In this document: positions 25,804 through 34,641 of the stretch, piece after piece | Layout: every line of letters begins with the position of its first letter | Position numbering within the stretch: the stretch's first letter is position 1 | From: Eikenella halliae | Lineage (GTDB): Bacteria; Pseudomonadota; Gammaproteobacteria; Burkholderiales; Neisseriaceae | DNA: 64,000 nucleotides | Assembly: GCF_001648475.1 (NCBI RefSeq) | Contig: NZ_LXSQ01000014.1 | Coordinates: forward strand, 1 to 64,000 | Direction of reading: 5' to 3' | The notes under the pieces: model-generated | Seen by the model: only the letters and a program-made list of their open reading frames with translations | Told to the model about the DNA's origin: nothing | Databases searched by the model: none | Made by a program: the position numbers and the translations under genes

Positions 25804-26151
25804 TCAATACCCGCCGATATTCTGCAACCACTGCGGCGGTTGATCACTTTCAATCAAGATGGCATCGATACGGCAAGGTTGATTCGGCGCATTTTGCTGG
25901 AGCCAGGTTTCGGCGCTGCGGCTGAGTTTGGCCAGTTTGGCCGGAGTGATGCTCGCTGCCGCGCCGCCGAAGCTTTGGCTGCGCCGCTGCCGCACTTCCA
26001 CAAACAAATACACCCCGCCCTGCTCGGCGATGATGTCGATTTCGCCATAGCGGCAATGCCAGTTGCGCGCCAGGATGCGGCACCCCTGTTTTTTCAGGTA
26101 GCCTGCGGCGGTATCTTCGGCAGCTTGGCCGGTGGCGTGGTTGAGGCGCAT
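25804..26151 (-). CDS. YraN (UPF0102) family protein
   Basis: 115 residues with the nuclease-like core of UPF0102: GQAAEDTAAGYLKKQGCRILARNW, then GEIDIIAE and FVEVRQRR. Members look like small endonuclease-fold proteins of unknown role. It is divergent from rsmI across 126 bases and is first in the yraN-diaA-dolP series. A DUS inside the gene encodes AGYLKKQG, a family-conserved position, showing how the uptake sequence fits coding constraints. Confidence 0.88.
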   Translation of the reverse strand: MRLNHATGQAAEDTAAGYLKKQGCRILARNWHCRYGEIDIIAEQGGVYLFVEVRQRRSQSFGGAAASITPAKLAKLSRSAETWLQQNAPNQPCRIDAILIESDQPPQWLQNIGGY

Positions 26152-26277
26152 GGTTTTCCTTTCGTGCGATACCGCAAATCAGCTCCGCTTCCGCCACGGC
26201 CTACCCCGCCTTGTATCGGAAGCTGGTTTAATTTGCTATAGTTTGCGGCGTTTCAAACGCAATCATACCCGAAGAGA

Positions 26278-27159
26278 ATGTGGCAAAAAATATTGGATAA
26301 GGCGGCTGCGCAGATTGAGCCGCAAACGCTGTATGTGGTGGCAACGCCCATCGGCAACCTGGCCGACATCACGCTGCGCGCGCTGGCGGTATTGCAACGG
26401 GCAGACTTGGTGTGCGCGGAAGACACGCGCGTGAGCCAGCAGCTGCTCTCGGCCTACGGCATCCGTGCCAAGCTCGTGAGCGTGCGCGAACACAACGAAC
26501 GGCAAATGACCGACACCATCACCGCCGCGCTCGCCGCCGGGCAGGTGGTGGCGCAGATATCGGATGCGGGCACGCCGGCAGTGTGCGACCCTGGTGCGCG
26601 GCTGGCCGCGGGCGTGCGGGCAGCGGGCTTCAAGGTAGTGCCGGTGGCCGGGGCCAGCGCGGTGATGGCGGCTTTGAGCGTGGCCGGGGTAACGCAGTCG
26701 GATTTTTATTTTGCCGGCTTCCTGCCGCCCAAAGCGGGCGAACGGGCGCAATGGTTTGAGCGTTGGCGCGAAGTGCCCTATGCCGTGGCCATGTTTGAAA
26801 CGCCGCACCGCATCGAGGCGGCACTCGCCCAAATGGCCGAAATCCTGCCCAACCGGCATTTGGTGCTGGCACGCGAAATCAGTAAAACGTTTGAAACCTT
26901 TATCAGCGGCAGCGTGGCCGACGTGCTGGCTGCCGTGCGCGCCGATGCCAACCAGACGCGCGGCGAAATGGTGCTGGTGCTGCACCCGCCCGAAACTGCC
27001 GCCGCCAACGAACTGAACGACCAGGCGCGGCACATCATGAGCCTGCTCGCCGCCGAACTACCGCCGAAAAAAGCCGCCGCGCTGGCTGCGGAAATCAGCG
27101 GGGCAAACAAGAAGGCGCTGTATGAATGGGCGGTGGCGCAGAAGCAAGAGGGAGCATAA
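26278..27159 (+). CDS. rsmI: 16S rRNA 2'-O-ribose C1402 methyltransferase RsmI
   Basis: 293 residues of the tetrapyrrole-methylase fold. LYVVATPIGNLADITLRAL near the N-terminus, CAEDTRVSQQLL and ISDAGTPAVCDPG are the family blocks, and GASAVMAALSVAG follows. It methylates the P-site region of 16S rRNA. AAGAG precedes the ATG. A candidate -10 (TATAGT, 26237-26242) lies 35 bases upstream without a clear -35. It is divergent from yraN. Confidence 0.94.
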   Translation: MWQKILDKAAAQIEPQTLYVVATPIGNLADITLRALAVLQRADLVCAEDTRVSQQLLSAYGIRAKLVSVREHNERQMTDTITAALAAGQVVAQISDAGTPAVCDPGARLAAGVRAAGFKVVPVAGASAVMAALSVAGVTQSDFYFAGFLPPKAGERAQWFERWREVPYAVAMFETPHRIEAALAQMAEILPNRHLVLAREISKTFETFISGSVADVLAAVRADANQTRGEMVLVLHPPETAAANELNDQARHIMSLLAAELPPKKAAALAAEISGANKKALYEWAVAQKQEGA

Positions 27160-27292
27160 GAGCAGCCTGCTTAAACGGGTATGGAAATCAACGGAAGCCG
27201 TCTGCAGAAGAAGGCTGCTGCGCTGCACCGAATTGCCATACTGCCTATACCGTTCTACAGTCTGCCTTGTTTCATCTCGATTCTAACCAGCG

Positions 27293-27895
27293 TTAATCGG
27301 CCAAATCCAAAACCAAAATCTTCTCCAGCAACTGCCGCAGAGCCTGGGCACGGTGACTGAGCCGGTTTTTGGTGTCGGGATCAAGCTGGGCGGCGGTTTG
27401 CTGCCATTCGGGCAGGTAGAAATGCGGGTCGTAACCGAAGCCGTTGCTTCCGGCCGCCTGCTCCTGCCATTGCCCGTGCCACACGCCTTCGGCAATCAGC
27501 GGCTGCGGGTCGTCGGCATGGCGCACCAAAACCAGCACGCAAACGTAATACACGGCACGGTCGGCCTGCGTAGCCAAATCAGCGCTCAGTTTGGCGTTGT
27601 TGGCCGCATCGGAGCGCGGTTCTGCTCCGGCATAGCGTGCGGAGAGCACGCCCGGCGCGCCGTTTAGGGCGGGGGCGCAAATGCCGCTGTCGTCGGCCAG
27701 AGCAGGTAGGCCGCTGTGCCGACTGGCGTGCCGTGCCTTGGCCAACGCATTTTCCACAAAACTCACATACGGCTCCGGGCATTCGGGCACGGCAAAATCC
27801 GACTGCGGCCGAACCCGCCAGCCGAGCTCGGCAAACAGGGCGTTGAATTCACGCAATTTCCCGGCGTTGCCGCTGGCCAATACCAATTCTTTCAC
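27293..27895 (-). CDS. rdgB: dITP/XTP pyrophosphatase (RdgB/HAM1)
   Basis: 200-residue house-cleaning NTPase that hydrolyses dITP, dHAPTP and XTP. LVLASGNAGKLREF (substrate loop), FVENALAKARHAS, ADDSGICAPALNGAPG and the C-terminal GSNGFGYDPHF and LSHRAQAL are all conserved. The start is GTG at 27895, overlapping the stop of the upstream two-helix gene by 4 bases (GTGA), so translation is coupled. Longer readings through that gene are rejected. Confidence 0.93.
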   Translation of the reverse strand: MKELVLASGNAGKLREFNALFAELGWRVRPQSDFAVPECPEPYVSFVENALAKARHASRHSGLPALADDSGICAPALNGAPGVLSARYAGAEPRSDAANNAKLSADLATQADRAVYYVCVLVLVRHADDPQPLIAEGVWHGQWQEQAAGSNGFGYDPHFYLPEWQQTAAQLDPDTKNRLSHRAQALRQLLEKILVLDLAD

Positions 27896-28164
27896 GATGC
27901 CTCCTTGTCTGCCGTCTGATCTTCGCTTTCCGGCTGCTGCAAAGCAGCCTGTTGCATCTGTTGGGCGGCAATCAGCTGCTTTTCGCGCAGGAACTTGGCC
28001 AACGAAGCCATCTGCCCGGCCACACACAAGAAGGCAGCCAAAAAGCAGGCGATGGCGGCGGCGGTGTGTTTTAGAATAAACAACACATTGCCTGCCAGCA
28101 GCAGCAGGATAAATAAAATGGTAAACAGCGCGGTAAGTTTCAGGTAGCGTCTGGTTTTATTCAT
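27892..28164 (-). CDS. Two-helix membrane protein upstream of rdgB
   Basis: 90 residues with two hydrophobic helices (about 10-31 and 34-52) and a glutamine-rich cytoplasmic tail (QQMQQAALQQPESED). No family recognised. Its stop overlaps the rdgB GTG. The gap upstream (28165-28435) contains a decayed Correia-like stretch (about 28245-28310) and one DUS, with no gene. Confidence 0.6.
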   Translation of the reverse strand: MNKTRRYLKLTALFTILFILLLLAGNVLFILKHTAAAIACFLAAFLCVAGQMASLAKFLREKQLIAAQQMQQAALQQPESEDQTADKEAS

Positions 28165-28435
28165 GGCGATATGCGGTGGAACAAGTAAAGATTTAATTGG
28201 AATAATTGAATTTCAAAAATTTTATGACCAAAGCAATTATCGCCTATATTGAAAGGCAGCAAGCTGCAGACAATACGGCAATAGTACGTTGAGCCAACGT
28301 ATCAGGATAGCAAAGCGCCTTGGCTATAAAGAAAACAGGACAAAACTACTAATCCAATTTTAACTCCGTTGAACATGGTGCTTTCAGGTAGCCTGAATCA
28401 TTAATCGTTTCAATAAATAAAAATTAGCCGAATGA

Positions 28436-28540
28436 TATAGTGAATGAAATTTAAATCAGGACAAGGCGACGCGCCGCAGACAGTACAGATAGTACGGCAA
28501 GACGAGGCAACGCTATACTGGTTTTTGTTAATTCACTATA
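28436..28540. repeat. Correia-like repeat element
   Basis: 105 bases bounded by TATAGTGAATGAAATT and GTTAATTCACTATA, with the interior GGACAAGGCGACGCGCCGCAGACAGTACAGATAGTACGGCAAGACGAGGCAACGC seen in pieces. Terminal repeats and interior match the Correia (CREE/NEMIS) design of Neisseria. It is in the gap upstream of the 27892-28164 gene and downstream of lemA. Such elements can carry promoters or RNase III sites in Neisseria. Confidence 0.85.
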
Positions 28541-28570
28541 ACTGCCCTACCCTGGTTGCATGACAGCCCT

Positions 28571-28606
28571 ATGTTTTCAGGTAGCCTGAAGGCTACCTGA
28601 AAACAT
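28571..28606 (-). terminator. Near-perfect palindromic DUS hairpin after lemA
   Basis: ATGTTTTCAGGTAGCCT and its exact complement are separated by only two bases (17-bp arms). It begins 18 bases past the lemA stop. Confidence 0.5.
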
Positions 28607-28623
28607 AACTACCAATCTTTTAT

Positions 28624-29322
28624 TTATTGCAGCGGATCGTTTGGCTGTTCGGTATCCTGCGAGGCCTCATGTTGTTCTGCCACATCCTGCTGGATATCCG
28701 TCATATCGGGCTTATCGCCATATTGCTGTTTTAGCTGCGACACACCCTCTTTAGCTACTCGTGCCGCGTGTTCGGACGCCGATTTAACCGCCTGTGCGCT
28801 ACTACCAATGATTTTTTGCAGGCCTTCGGTATCATCGCGGGCAAAACTCTGTGCTTGTGCATCGAATTTTTCATCATCACTGTTGAAATATTCCACCGTA
28901 CCAAACGACAACTTCTGCGCCACCAACACGGCGGGGAAGGAGTTGCGGTAGCTGTTGAAACGGCGCACGCGGTTATTGTAGCCTTCGCGACGCTCGAGAA
29001 TTTCATTTTCCAAACGCTCCAGCTGCCCCATCAGCTTTTGATAGGTGGCATCGGCTTTCAGTTGCGGAAACGATTGTGCCATGGCCATCATCTGTTGGGT
29101 ATTGTTAGCCTGAGCCACTTTAAGTTGCGTGATCTGCTCGTGCTCCAAATAGCCGGATGCAATTTCGATAATCTGCCCGCTGAGCTGCTGGCGTTTTTTC
29201 AAACCGGCCTGCAAATTGGAAAACCCTTCACGAATGCTCTGCATACTGCTTTGCAAGGTGTTGTAAACCTTAACCAGCCAACCGATGGCAACGGCAACAA
29301 TAATTAGCAAGAACAAAAGCAT
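28624..29322 (-). CDS. LemA-family membrane-anchored protein
   Basis: 232 residues. An N-terminal membrane helix (1-17), then long helices with the LemA signature: VKVYNTLQSSMQSIREGFSNL and YNNRVRRFNSYRNSFPAVLVA. The C-terminal tail is low-complexity and Gln/Asp/Glu-rich (DIQQDVAEQHEASQDTEQ), with a longer charged end than most family members. AGGAG precedes the ATG. LemA proteins are widespread but of unsettled function. It is a single gene with Correia-like elements on both sides. Confidence 0.88.
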   Translation of the reverse strand: MLLFLLIIVAVAIGWLVKVYNTLQSSMQSIREGFSNLQAGLKKRQQLSGQIIEIASGYLEHEQITQLKVAQANNTQQMMAMAQSFPQLKADATYQKLMGQLERLENEILERREGYNNRVRRFNSYRNSFPAVLVAQKLSFGTVEYFNSDDEKFDAQAQSFARDDTEGLQKIIGSSAQAVKSASEHAARVAKEGVSQLKQQYGDKPDMTDIQQDVAEQHEASQDTEQPNDPLQ

Positions 29323-29503
29323 GTGTGCAACTCCTGAATAATGGTCGAAAATAAGGAAACAAACGCGGCGTATTGTAACAGTTCTCCATTTGTTTTTGTT
29401 TGCCTCACGTCTTGCTAGACAACCGGCCGCAAGGTAAGGCTACCTAAAAACCATCGAGTTGTGCTAAGGAGAAACAGCCCTGTGGATACAATCAACTTGC
29501 AGG

Positions 29504-29609
29504 TATAGTGGATTAAAATAAGAATGGAATAAGGCGGCGAGCCACAGACAGTATGAGCAATACGGCAAGGCGAGCCAACGCTGTAGCATTCCTATTTTAA
29601 TTCACTATA
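29504..29609. repeat. Correia-like repeat element
   Basis: 106 bases from TATAGTGGATTAAAATAAG to TTTTAATTCACTATA. The interior contains AAGGCGGCGAGCCACAGACAGTA, then CGGCAAGGCGAGCCAACGC. It lies in the 348-base lemA-bamC gap, directly before the bamC terminator hairpin. Apart from this element, 29323-29503 holds one degenerate DUS (GGCTACCTAAAA) and no gene. Confidence 0.85.
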
Positions 29610-29623
29610 ATTTGAAGACAACA

Positions 29624-29658
29624 CAAAAGCAGCCTTAATCTGCATTAAAGGCTGCTTT
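29624..29658 (-). terminator. Intrinsic terminator of dapA-bamC
   Basis: On the minus strand AAAGCAGCCTTTAA...TTAAGGCTGCTTTT forms a long stem ending in TTTT, 12 bases past the bamC stop. It is nearly symmetrical and could act in both directions. Confidence 0.7.
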
Positions 29659-29670
29659 CTCATTGCGTGA

Positions 29671-30798
29671 TCAGCGCAGTTCGTTATACAGGCGGCTTAA
29701 CCAGGTTTGCGCATCTGCGCCTTGGTAGGGGCTGCCGTCTTTGTTTGCCAACACCAATTGGCTGGCATTGTTGCCCTGCGGCTGCACCGCCACCACAAAT
29801 TCGGGCCGTGCCTGCGGCTCGGCGGGTTTGCTGCTGCGGCCGAACAGGCGGCCGAAGAAGCCGGGTTTTTCTGTGCGTACGGCTTCGCCCTCTGCGGGGG
29901 CTACCTGAACCAGATAGGCTTGGCGCTGGGTGTCTTGGCCGGTAACGCTCAGGCCGATGCGGTCGAGCGCGAGGCCGACGCGGCGCCAGTTGCGGGCTTG
30001 GTCGCCACGCAAAATCAGGCGGCCGTTTTCCAGGCTGGCCAAATCGCCGCTACGCGGGGCGGTAGATTGCTGCTGCTTCAGCGCCTGCTCAATCTGCTGT
30101 TCGTCCGCACCCAAATACTGCATGAAGCGGCCGAGTAAGGCGGCTTCCAAAGCGGTATCGCGTGGCGAGGGCTGCCACATGGTGGTGTCTTTGTTGCGGT
30201 CGGCGTAGGTTTCCTTCATGCCGCGATGGGTGAAGAATACATCGGTACCACCCTTACTGTTGCGCTCCAAGCGGATGGTGAATTTGTCGCGCTCGCCGGT
30301 GGAATACACCCCGCCCAGGCCGACGCGTTCAAACAGGCGGCGCAGGCCGTCTTGCGGCAGTTTGGCACGGTTTTCCGCCCAATCGGTTTCCATCAGGCCG
30401 ATGCCCGGCTCTTCGCGGGCAATCACGAAACCCTGCTCCTGCCAGAAGGCATGCAAGAGCGGCCATACTTCGGCCGGGGTTTTGTTGGCGATGTTCAGCC
30501 AACGCTCGCCACCTTCCCGATGCATGGTGATGTTTTTCACTTCGGCCAACACAGGCGAGCCGGCTTTGTTGGCCGTGGCCTGACGGTTGCGCGCCACATC
30601 GCTGGCACGCACCGAACCGCCTGCGGGCAGGTTGTACACATTACCTTGCGAAGGGTTGTCCAAATCAGGCGGCACTTCCAAGCTCACCACTTTGCGGTTT
30701 TCGGTTTGGTAGTCCAGCTTGGGGGTTTCGTTTTTGGTGGAGCAACCGGCCACCAGGCTGGCCATCAACAAGGCGGCGGGCAGTTTGAATGCGTTCAT
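29671..30798 (-). CDS. bamC: Outer-membrane assembly lipoprotein BamC
   Basis: 375-residue lipoprotein (lipobox VAGC, Cys19) of the BAM complex. An unstructured N-terminal segment with KLDYQTENRKVVSLEVPPDL, which in BamC binds BamD, is followed by two helix-grip domains. The ATG at 30798 has AAGGA upstream; a start 14 codons earlier is less likely. It lies just downstream of dapA, the same pairing as dapA-nlpB in E. coli. A Ser/Pro-rich insert with FGRLFGRSSKPAEPQ lies in the second domain. Confidence 0.9.
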   Translation of the reverse strand: MNAFKLPAALLMASLVAGCSTKNETPKLDYQTENRKVVSLEVPPDLDNPSQGNVYNLPAGGSVRASDVARNRQATANKAGSPVLAEVKNITMHREGGERWLNIANKTPAEVWPLLHAFWQEQGFVIAREEPGIGLMETDWAENRAKLPQDGLRRLFERVGLGGVYSTGERDKFTIRLERNSKGGTDVFFTHRGMKETYADRNKDTTMWQPSPRDTALEAALLGRFMQYLGADEQQIEQALKQQQSTAPRSGDLASLENGRLILRGDQARNWRRVGLALDRIGLSVTGQDTQRQAYLVQVAPAEGEAVRTEKPGFFGRLFGRSSKPAEPQARPEFVVAVQPQGNNASQLVLANKDGSPYQGADAQTWLSRLYNELR

Positions 30799-30840
30799 AC
30801 AGCTATGTCCTTCAGGGTTGAAACTTGGGATGAAATCCAA

Positions 30841-31716
30841 TTAAATCAGTTGCAATTTCTGCAGTGCGGCGTTCACGCGCGCTTGGCCAACTTCGCTCAG
30901 GCTGACCATCGGCAAGCGTACGGCGCGGCCGCACAAGCCCAGTTTTTCCAGCGCCCATTTCGGCGCGGCCGGGCTGGGCTCGCAAAACATTTCTTGGTAC
31001 AGCGGCACCAATTTGGCGTTCAGCGCACGGGCTTCGGCCAGATTGCCGGTCAGCGCGGCGCGGCACATATCGGCAAACAGCTTGGGTGCCACGTTACCCG
31101 CCACGGTAATCACGCCGTGTGCGCCGCACAGCATGGCGGCCATGCCGGTGGGGTCGTCGCCGGAATACACGGCAAAATCTTCGGGTACGCGGTTGAGCAG
31201 TTCAACCATGCGCCCGATGTCGCCGCTGGCTTCTTTGATGCCGATGATGTTGGGGATTTTGGCCAGGCGCAGCACGGTGTCGTTATTCATATTGACCACG
31301 GTGCGGCCGGGCACGTTGTACACAATCATCGGAATATCCGCCGCTTCGGCAATAGCGGCGAAGTGGCGGTAGATACCTTCCTGCGGCGGTTTGTTGTAGT
31401 ACGGTACCACGGAGAGCGTAGCATACGCGCCGGAGCCGACTGCCGCGCGGGACAGCTCGATGGCTTCGCTGGTGCTGTTCACGCCGGTACCGGCGATTAC
31501 TGGGATGCGGCCGTCGGCAAAACGAATGGCCGCCTCGATTACTTCAATCTTTTCCGGCACGCTGAGCGTAGTGCTCTCGCCGGTGGTGCCGACAGCGACA
31601 ATGGCATCGGTGCCGTTGGCAACATGCCAATCAATCAGGCGTTGGAATTGTTCGTAGTGGACACTGCCATCTTCACGCATCGGGGTGATGATGGCGACAA
31701 GACTACCGGTTAGCAT
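30841..31716 (-). CDS. dapA: 4-hydroxy-tetrahydrodipicolinate synthase
   Basis: 291-residue (beta/alpha)8 enzyme that condenses pyruvate with aspartate semialdehyde on the lysine/diaminopimelate route to peptidoglycan. TTGESTTLS (carboxylate loop), VYNVPGRT (catalytic Tyr) and IIGIKEASGD (Schiff-base Lys near 161) are present. It forms an operon with bamC (42 bases apart). A plausible promoter lies about 40-70 bases upstream. Confidence 0.96.
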   Translation of the reverse strand: MLTGSLVAIITPMREDGSVHYEQFQRLIDWHVANGTDAIVAVGTTGESTTLSVPEKIEVIEAAIRFADGRIPVIAGTGVNSTSEAIELSRAAVGSGAYATLSVVPYYNKPPQEGIYRHFAAIAEAADIPMIVYNVPGRTVVNMNNDTVLRLAKIPNIIGIKEASGDIGRMVELLNRVPEDFAVYSGDDPTGMAAMLCGAHGVITVAGNVAPKLFADMCRAALTGNLAEARALNAKLVPLYQEMFCEPSPAAPKWALEKLGLCGRAVRLPMVSLSEVGQARVNAALQKLQLI

Positions 31717-31756
31717 GGCTCAACCTTATATTTGGTGGGTGGTCGAAAACGGGGCG

Positions 31757-31786
31757 ATTGTAGCCTATTTTGCCGGCTTGTGCGAA
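31757..31786 (-). promoter_or_regulatory. Candidate promoter of dapA-bamC
   Basis: On the minus strand: -35 TTCGCA (31781-31786, 4 of 6), 18-base spacer, -10 TACAAT (31757-31762, 5 of 6), about 40 bases before dapA. The rest of 31787-31991 holds a DUS pair and no gene. Confidence 0.45.
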
Positions 31787-31991
31787 ATATTGCATAGATT
31801 AAAACTTGCTTGCCGGAATGATCTACCAAGCGTGGGCAATGCGGGTTAGCAAGCCGTATTTATCATTAAAAATAAATATATTAGGTAGTTCAGGTAGCCT
31901 TTTGAGCATACAAGCCAGGCTACCTGAAAACATAGCAAAACAGGGTTTACGGCAGCCTATTCCGCTGCTTCCGGCAGCAATTTGACGCTGT

Positions 31992-32519
31992 TTACTCGCC
32001 CCCAACCGCCGGTTTGCCAGCCATCCGATTGATGATTTTCTCGCCGCGCAGCTGGTGCAGCACCGCCATGGCGATGTGCCCGAAAGCCAGCATAAACAGC
32101 AAATACGCCAGCTTGCCGTGTGCCGCGTTGCCCAGTTGCGTCATCCACTCGATAGGCTGCTCGATTTTATGCATCACCGTGATGCCGAACACTTCCAAAT
32201 CACCGCGTGCAGAACCGTACTGGCGAATCATCGCCACCACCGGCACCGCAGCCATCAACACATACAGCGCGGCATGCCCCAGCTTCACCACCAAGCTGCC
32301 GTGCGGGCGGTTGTGCCAGTTGGCCAGCACCCAAACTAGGCGCAAGGCCACCAAAACCAGCAGCAGGAAGCCCACCGATTTGTGGTAGCCCATCAGGCTG
32401 TAATATTTTTCGTTGATATTCCACATGGCCGCTGTGCACAGCATAAAGGCAAACATGGCCGCCATCAGCCAATGGAAAAAACGGCTGAGGGTGCCGTAGT
32501 ATTGTGGTGTGTCTTTCAT
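31992..32519 (-). CDS. cybB: Cytochrome b561
   Basis: 175-residue four-helix di-heme membrane protein of the bacterial cytochrome b561 family. His residues at the expected helix positions are visible: RFFHWLMA, MGYHKSVGF, KLGHAALY and the C-terminal AHGKLAYLLFMLAFGHIAMAVLH. It moves electrons between quinol and periplasmic acceptors such as superoxide in characterised homologues. AAGGA precedes the ATG. It is a single gene, with tandem Correia-like elements upstream. Confidence 0.88.
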   Translation of the reverse strand: MKDTPQYYGTLSRFFHWLMAAMFAFMLCTAAMWNINEKYYSLMGYHKSVGFLLLVLVALRLVWVLANWHNRPHGSLVVKLGHAALYVLMAAVPVVAMIRQYGSARGDLEVFGITVMHKIEQPIEWMTQLGNAAHGKLAYLLFMLAFGHIAMAVLHQLRGEKIINRMAGKPAVGGE

Positions 32520-32555
32520 TGTTATTTCCTTTTTTAAAACCGAAAAGCGGCGAAT

Positions 32556-32642
32556 TATAACGGATTAGATTAACTTTCGATACCAAGCGGTAAGCCGCAG
32601 GCAATACACGGCAATCGAACGCTCTCCGGGCTCTGTCGGCAA
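32556..32642. repeat. Decayed Correia-like element upstream of cybB
   Basis: TATAACGGATTAGATTAACTTT, then AAGCGGTAAGCCGCAGGCAATACACGGCAATCGAACGCTC resembles the Correia interior with many substitutions. It directly abuts the intact element at 32643, so two elements of different age stand in tandem. Confidence 0.4.
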
Positions 32643-32731
32643 TATAGTGAATTAACAAAAATCAGGACAAGGCGGCGAGCCGCAAACAGTACAGATAGTA
32701 TGGCTGTACTGGTTTTTGTTAATTCACTATA
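32643..32731. repeat. Correia-like element with internal deletion
   Basis: 89 bases from TATAGTGAATTAACAAAAATC to TTTTTGTTAATTCACTATA. Compared with 28436-28540 it lacks the CAAGACGAGGCAACG part of the interior. The terminal repeats are complementary over about 19 bases. Confidence 0.85.
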
Positions 32732-32787
32732 AAAAGGCTACCTGAAACATTTCAGGTAGCCTTTTGATGATTAAAACACCACGCAGC

Positions 32788-32982
32788 TTACTTGCCAAAC
32801 AACGCCGCCACCATCTCAGCCTGCTCTTCGGTAAACGCGGGTTCGCCGAGGCGGGCGGCCACGGTGTATTCGTTGGCAAACTGCCGCTGGGCAGATACCG
32901 CCTGCCATTCTTTGAGCTTGGCGGTTTTGCCCTGTTTGAGCTTGGCGGCGGTTTGCAGAGCGGTTTGTTTGCGGGTAGGCAT
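32788..32982 (-). CDS. Small basic hypothetical protein
   Basis: 64 residues, Lys/Gln/Ala-rich N-terminal half (QTAAKLKQGKTAKLKEWQ) and an acidic C-terminal half ending AALFGK. No membrane segment. No good ribosome-binding site is visible. The composition is protein-like and the frame is bracketed by DUS hairpins on both sides, so I accept it with moderate confidence. Confidence 0.5.
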   Translation of the reverse strand: MPTRKQTALQTAAKLKQGKTAKLKEWQAVSAQRQFANEYTVAARLGEPAFTEEQAEMVAALFGK

Positions 32983-33059
32983 GGCAGAAAATACGGTTTA
33001 AATAGCAGGATAGGTTTTCAGGTAGCCTTGATTGTGTTTGAGGCTACCTGAAAAACGGA

Positions 33060-33920
<861 letters not shown>

Positions 33921-34167
33921 GATGGATTATCGGGCGGGTGGTCGGAAAGTCGGTATTCTAGTCCAATTACCGCACGGAAAAAACGGCGGCATGGAAATAT
34001 CCTGCCCGAAGGCGGCAAAACAGTTGCCGAACTGCATTTTATGTTTGAGAATGCTGCCCGCATCAGCAGGCTACCTGAAAGCCTAAGCCTCAACGCGGTT
34101 TCAAATGAAACCGAAGCGCTTATTTTTCAGGTAGCCTCCCGTTCCATCCCTCACGTAAGGAAACATC

Positions 34168-34497
34168 ATGAGCAATCTGATTATTGAAGACATCGAAACC
34201 GGCAGCGGCAAAACCGCCGAAAAAGGCAAGCGGATTTCTGTGCACTACAGCGGCTACCTCGCCGACGGCAGCAAATTCGACTCCAGCCTCGACCGCGGCC
34301 AACCGCTCACCATCATCCTGGGCGTGGGTCAGGTTATCCGCGGCTGGGACGAAGGCTTCGGCGGCATGCGCGAAGGCGGCAAACGCAAGCTCACCATCCC
34401 GCCGGAAATGGGCTACGGCGCACGCGGCGCCGGCGGCGTGATTCCGCCGAACGCCACTTTGATTTTTGAAGTGGAATTGCTGAAAGTGCACGATTAA
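34168..34497 (+). CDS. FKBP-type peptidyl-prolyl isomerase
   Basis: 109 residues, a single FKBP domain without signal peptide, so cytoplasmic. VHYSGYLADGSKFDSS, LGVGQVIRGWDEG, and YGARGAGGVIPPNATLIFEVELL carry the binding-pocket aromatics. TAAGGA precedes the ATG. It is followed by a DUS-pair hairpin with TTTCCCTTTTC after it. Confidence 0.93.
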   Translation: MSNLIIEDIETGSGKTAEKGKRISVHYSGYLADGSKFDSSLDRGQPLTIILGVGQVIRGWDEGFGGMREGGKRKLTIPPEMGYGARGAGGVIPPNATLIFEVELLKVHD

Positions 34498-34517
34498 TCG
34501 GCGTCTTGCTGCATAAG

Positions 34518-34563
34518 GAAAGGCTACCTGAAAACCGTCATCCAAGTTTTCAGGTAGCCTTTC
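34518..34563 (+). terminator. DUS-pair hairpin after the FKBP gene
   Basis: AAAGGCTACCTGAAAA and its complement, 17-bp arms, followed by a pyrimidine-rich TTTCCCTTTTC. It is one of the few DUS hairpins with a U-rich tail. Confidence 0.6.
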
Positions 34564-34641
34564 CCTTTTCTTTGCCGATGGATTTTCAGGCAGCCTCTTG
34601 CACACGAAAGGCTACCTGAACATTTTGCTCCCGCGCCAGCG

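Noticed and set aside
30226..31713. A 495-codon plus-strand frame across dapA and bamC
   Set aside because: His/Gln/Ala-rich antisense shadow. dapA and bamC on the minus strand have full catalytic and lipobox motifs.
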